Under the pieces are notes generated by a model. The model was not told where the DNA came from, did no database searches, and worked only from the letters and a program-made list of their open reading frames with translations. The translations under genes were made by a program, and so were the position numbers. Of a stretch of 64,000 nt of DNA, positions 61,059-64,000 are shown piece after piece (the first letter of the stretch is position 1; each line of letters starts with the position of its first letter). The stretch is from Valencia hispanica (Eukaryota > Chordata > Actinopteri > Cyprinodontiformes > Valenciidae), in assembly GCA_963556495.2 (NCBI GenBank), contig OY747712.1, forward strand, positions 53,583,069 to 53,647,068, written 5' to 3'.

Positions 61059-61385
61059 AACGAGTTAGACCAGACCATCGGTGTGTGGGATTCACATATC
61101 ATCCGATCATCAAAGAACACCAGAGTACCAAGCGGTCGTCCTAAAGTCATGTACATGTTTCCAGAACTTTACTCAGCTGATGACTGCATTTCCTCAGTAG
61201 ACAGAGCTGACATACAGCTGTGTCTTACTAACTGCACATTTTGGCTGGCAGTAACATGTGACTTAGACATCTATGATCTCTGCAACATTCTAATGGTAGA
61301 GTCACAGTTGCATGTTCCATCTGATGCATATCAAGCACTAGATTTGTACTTGCATTTCAGAAATAGGATCTTGCCTCTAATCTGA
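61059..61385 (+). CDS. Integrase-like gene, C-terminal exon
   Basis: 108 codons, open to TGA at 61383-61385. Homologous to 25628-26008. Starts in phase with exon A after the TTGCCAG acceptor. AATAAA at 61555-61560 could serve as its poly(A) signal. Confidence 0.65.
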   Translation, partial: NELDQTIGVWDSHIIRSSKNTRVPSGRPKVMYMFPELYSADDCISSVDRADIQLCLTNCTFWLAVTCDLDIYDLCNILMVESQLHVPSDAYQALDLYLHFRNRILPLI

Positions 61386-61512
61386 GAGTAAAGCAAGTGT
61401 GTAGCCACCTGAACAGCACACAATTATTCTGAAGTGTATTTGGTTTATTTCATGAAATATTTTTTGTTACTTCCTCAACATTCAGATTTACTTACATATG
61501 TCAACAGCTAGT

Positions 61513-61545
61513 CATTTCAGTTTAACGAAAAGTTAAACTGAAATG
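61513..61545. repeat. Perfect 14-bp-stem hairpin between convergent genes
   Basis: CATTTCAGTTTAAC, loop GAAAA, GTTAAACTGAAATG: all 14 pairs match. It lies 127 bp after the integrase stop and just before AATAAA at 61555, in the gap between the plus-strand integrase and minus-strand HECT genes. Confidence 0.85.
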
Positions 61546-61554
61546 TTCCTCAAA

Positions 61555-61560
61555 AATAAA
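61555..61560 (+). terminator. Candidate poly(A) signal of the integrase-like gene
   Basis: AATAAA 170 bp after the stop codon, directly after the hairpin. Confidence 0.5.
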
Positions 61561-61693
61561 CATTAAAGCTGTGTGGAACTGATGCATTTCCTGTAAAGAC
61601 CTTGTTCACCTGTGCCTGTAAAGCTGCATTTAAATATTTGCATAAGCTTTGTGAAAACAATGTGAGTATATTTTTACCTGTGGAAAATTATAA

Positions 61694-62634
61694 ATGGAAA
61701 AATGTTTTCTCTCGTTTCTTTTTACCATAATATCATTTACTTCTGTCAGGCATAAAGGTTTACCTCTTACACTAATGGCAAAAGAACCGGTGCCACGTGC
61801 TACTATAAAGATTCACAGCCTTATTAAGGGCCAAACAATACAGTTTTTTGTTTCGGAGGACTTTGTTTTACTGGAATTTAAGATGACTTTTCAGTACAAG
61901 TCCACTTAAGTAAATAGTTCAGAGCATTTTTCAACAATCAATTACAATGATTATACATAAGTCTTAGTAATAATAAATACATCAGTACAACAGTTAATGA
62001 ATAGAGAAGGGTTACATTTTATTGAACTGTTTTCTGTTCTGAATATTTACTGACAATTTGTTTACAATAAAATTCTTCAAAACAAAATAAAAAAATACAA
62101 ATGATAAAAAATATTCTAAAGTGTTCTGGTTTCCAATAGCCACTGTTGTTGAACAGTGATGTACAACTTTCTTTTCCTAAAAGGATCATTATGCATTAAG
62201 ATTTGTAAACAGTACACAACTGACAGAGAATTGGAATCATTTGAAAAATATTTCTGTCTTATCAGAAATATACACCGAACCTGTCCTTTAGACAAAAGTA
62301 GACTTGAAGCTTGTTTGCCTACAGATTTAGCAAAACCACCAACAATAAACAGGAATATCACAAACACTTTTAACATTTACCTTTTTTATATTCTACAAGA
62401 AAAGGAAAAAAAAAATATGGAGGCTAAGATCTCACATATCTTCTGAATCAAACAAAAAAAATCGTTGCAGTGCTTTGTACTTTCAAGTTCAACGGGAGAA
62501 AAGAAATTAAATGTTTTGACAGCCAAAAAACGTATAACAGCTAAGGTATTCTGTTCATCCTCTGCTAAACATAAAACAAAACAATCAGTTTGTGTTACAC
62601 ACCCATGGTAATGGAATAACATTGCAGTAATTCA
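61694..62634. other. Spacer between convergent genes
   Basis: AT-rich. Minus-strand AATAAA-type sequence (62018-62013) could end the HECT transcript. Short open stretches at 61694-61909 and 62116-62622 show no conserved domain. Confidence 0.4.
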
Positions 62635-63650
62635 CTACGCAATGTCCATTGAAAAGCAATCGCCTGATAGGATGTTGTCCAGCTCCGTGCGAAACTTTGG
62701 ATATGAGCTGTAGGTGCACGGTAACTCAAGGACTGCTCCAAACGTGTGTGCCACTAGCCTTCGATTTAAACCTGACAGCTTGTTAAATGTGACTTCAATT
62801 TGGTCGTGGATAGCACCGTAGACACTGTGCAGAAGCGCAAAAACATCTCCAGTTTTCTTTGCTCAATGCTTTTGACATACCTTAGCAAATAGTTATGGGC
62901 TGATTGCTCCTGTTGATTTAGGCTTTCACTTGATGGCTTTATAATTTGAGCCACTTTTTTGTTGGTCGCCCTCTTGGACTCGTAGAGTTCAAGTATGCTG
63001 TCTTTGTCAGTGAGGGGAAGCACAGCATTGAAAACACTGGAATGAAAACTGTCTATTACAAACTTGGGTTCTTGAAGAAGAACTTTATGTGCAATTATTA
63101 AGAGAGAAGCCCTCAAGTTTTCCTTCGGAGGCAGACTGTGTGACCCCATTCTTGAAAACAGATCCAGTAAATCTTCCTCAACACCTTCAGCCCAATTATC
63201 TTGTAAAGCTTTCTCCACAGCTGCTCGTTCAGGTGCTGAAATGAATTTGCTGAATTACTTCATAAACAATTCTTTGTCCACTAAGCTGACTCATTGGAAA
63301 CAGGCCAGAATGAAAGCTGGTGACAAATTGATTGGAATGATGTTGTGATCCAAGTACCCTTTCAACCAAACTCTTCCAACTGCTTGCCACTCCTTCTCAG
63401 TGAAGTCTGGGCGTAGCCTGGGAACTCTTTCGTCCTCCCCCTCACATAGCTCTGAAAAAAATGCTCCCAGAAAGCTGAGTACATTTCTCTTGATACACCT
63501 TTACTGTCAACTGCTCTCTCATTTACCAACTCAATTTGTAGCTCAACATTTAGTATTTCTGGTTCTAGAAAGAATGCAATGACATCTTGAACTACATTGA
63601 TTCTTCTTATTTTAACATGACGAATCTCCTTTTCAGATTGGGCTTGTGAT
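62635..63650 (-). pseudogene. HECT-type E3 ligase-like gene, copy B (catalytic Cys lost)
   Basis: Minus strand: HVKIRRINVVQDVIAFF (63640), LVNERAVDSKGVSREMYSAF (N-lobe), a frameshift near 63440, GEDERVPRLRPDFTEKEWQ, AVGRVWLKGYLDHNIIPINL, PAFIL; then after 63218 LLQEPKFVIDSFHSSVFNAV and SIEQRKLEMFLRFCTVST; a frameshift near 62825, then DQIEVTFNKLSGLNRRLVAHT, FGAVLELPCTYSSYPKF and the stop at 62637-62635. The length and order match fish G2E3-like HECT C-terminal domains. The conserved HTC thioester Cys is Phe here (codon 62742-62740). Upstream exons run out of the window. It faces the integrase-like gene tail to tail. Confidence 0.7.
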
Positions 63651-63859
63651 GCAGGGATGTTTGAAGATGCATTTCCATCATTCCATGATGAATGCTGTTA
63701 TGTTTTAACAGAAATATGTCATCAAAATCAAGCCATCAGAGTAAAAATTATTAAAACACTTAAAGAAAGAACATATAAAGTTATTAATCATCAACATTTT
63801 TAAATTGTATTCATTCTCTCAATATTTGTGCTTTCTAATACAGTGTGACAAGAATTTCC

Positions 63860-63925
63860 TTGTTTGAAGTTGTCTTTTATCTCTTTATCTCTCTTTCTCC
63901 CCCCTCTCTCTTTCTCTCTCTGATC
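63860..63925. repeat. CT-rich microsatellite
   Basis: TCTCTTTATCTCTCTTTCTC followed by CCCCCTCTCTCTTTCTCTC, an imperfect pyrimidine repeat near the window end. Confidence 0.75.
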
Positions 63926-64000
63926 TCCCCTCAGAGGTGCACCCTGTTTTCCAATCAAGTCACTTGTTCCTTGTCTAAATTCAAGCCTCCTACTTTCATT

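Larger units (their letters stand above)
58134..61385 (+). pseudogene. DDE integrase-like transposase gene, copy 3 (two exons, one nonsense codon)
   Basis: Exon A 58134-58803 and exon B 61059-61385, joined by a clean GT-AG intron (donor CAG/GTAAAC, acceptor TTTTGCCAG). Exon A encodes VVTFIQEQLQTTGHLHGYR, a TAG at 58201-58203, then from the ATG at 58204 MHTKYTENGLHIRKEDVRL ... WHLDSYDKLKPFG ... RGDRGTENVRV ... NQIIESWWGFLRK. Counting from that Met the acidic triad is D54, D113, E154, a retroviral-integrase/IS3-like DDE core. Exon B encodes NELDQTIGVWDSHIIRSSKN ... RVPSGRPKVMYMFPEL and a Cys-bearing C-terminal domain, stop TGA. Copy 2 has Trp at the nonsense position, so TGG has become TAG. Re-initiation at 58204 would give 308 residues with the catalytic core. 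Likely an IS3EU-type fish DNA transposon gene; the name is my best guess. Confidence 0.7.

Overview
This window looks like teleost fish nuclear DNA. The evidence is an intron-bearing vertebrate-type ribosomal protein gene (rps28), spliceosomal GT-AG introns, poly(A) signals, and a dense load of fish-typical retrotransposons (CR1/L2/Rex1-group and L1/Tx1 LINEs, Gypsy LTR elements, hAT, Tc1/mariner and Harbinger DNA transposons, tRNA-derived SINEs). I see no bacterial operons, CRISPR arrays or rRNA genes. The only confident, apparently intact host gene is rps28 on the minus strand (coding exons 15185-15147, 14883-14836 and 11759-11637, plus a 3'UTR exon near 11361-11240). Nearly everything else is transposon-derived, mostly with frameshifts, stops or truncations.

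Layout: 1-911, esterase (SGNH) ORF1 relic of a LINE (-). 912-1758, hAT-like non-autonomous element, followed by a ZBED5-like hAT transposase relic (+) to about 2480. 2615-3776, L2 3' end (+) flanked by an approximately 90-bp duplication. 3797-4083, microsatellites. 4172-8560, near-full-length but decayed L2 (-) carrying a 517-bp SINE. 9261-9552, orphan LTR with primer-binding site. About 10030-10450, LINE relic. 11240-15430, rps28 and its promoter, with a 911-bp hAT element holding a 93-bp-arm hairpin in intron 2. 15426-18462, a Tx1/L1 LINE inserted upstream of rps28 with a 15-bp target-site duplication. 19660-20890, Rex1-like LINE relic. 21573-25630, more L2 and hAT pieces, a tRNA-like Pol III unit and a Harbinger-like fragment. 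25628-26809, two decayed copies of a DDE integrase-like gene, the second cut by a Ty3/Gypsy element (26810-31665) that itself carries a 1,472-bp solo LTR. 32907-33090, Tc1/mariner end. 34033-34362, hAT (ZMYM1-like) first exon (-). 34422-39627, an L2 (+) with a second L2 (-) nested inside, bounded by an 80-bp duplication. 40085-42058, a SAM-like plus HECT-type gene relic (-). 42275-57340, a nest: L1 (+) inside L2 (-) inside L1 (-). 57341-63650, an L2 scrap, then 21-bp tandem repeats, a spliced DDE integrase-like gene (+) and a HECT-type gene (-) arranged tail to tail.

The most interesting biology is (i) the integrase-like plus HECT-like pair at the right end, with subterminal-type repeats on one side and a perfect hairpin between the convergent genes, which could be one composite transposon; related integrase and HECT copies recur elsewhere in the window; (ii) unusually long target-site duplications around L2 insertions, up to 80 bp; and (iii) a 3.3-kb G-rich 3'UTR on an L1. 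Family names rest on recognising protein and terminal motifs by eye; no database search was run.
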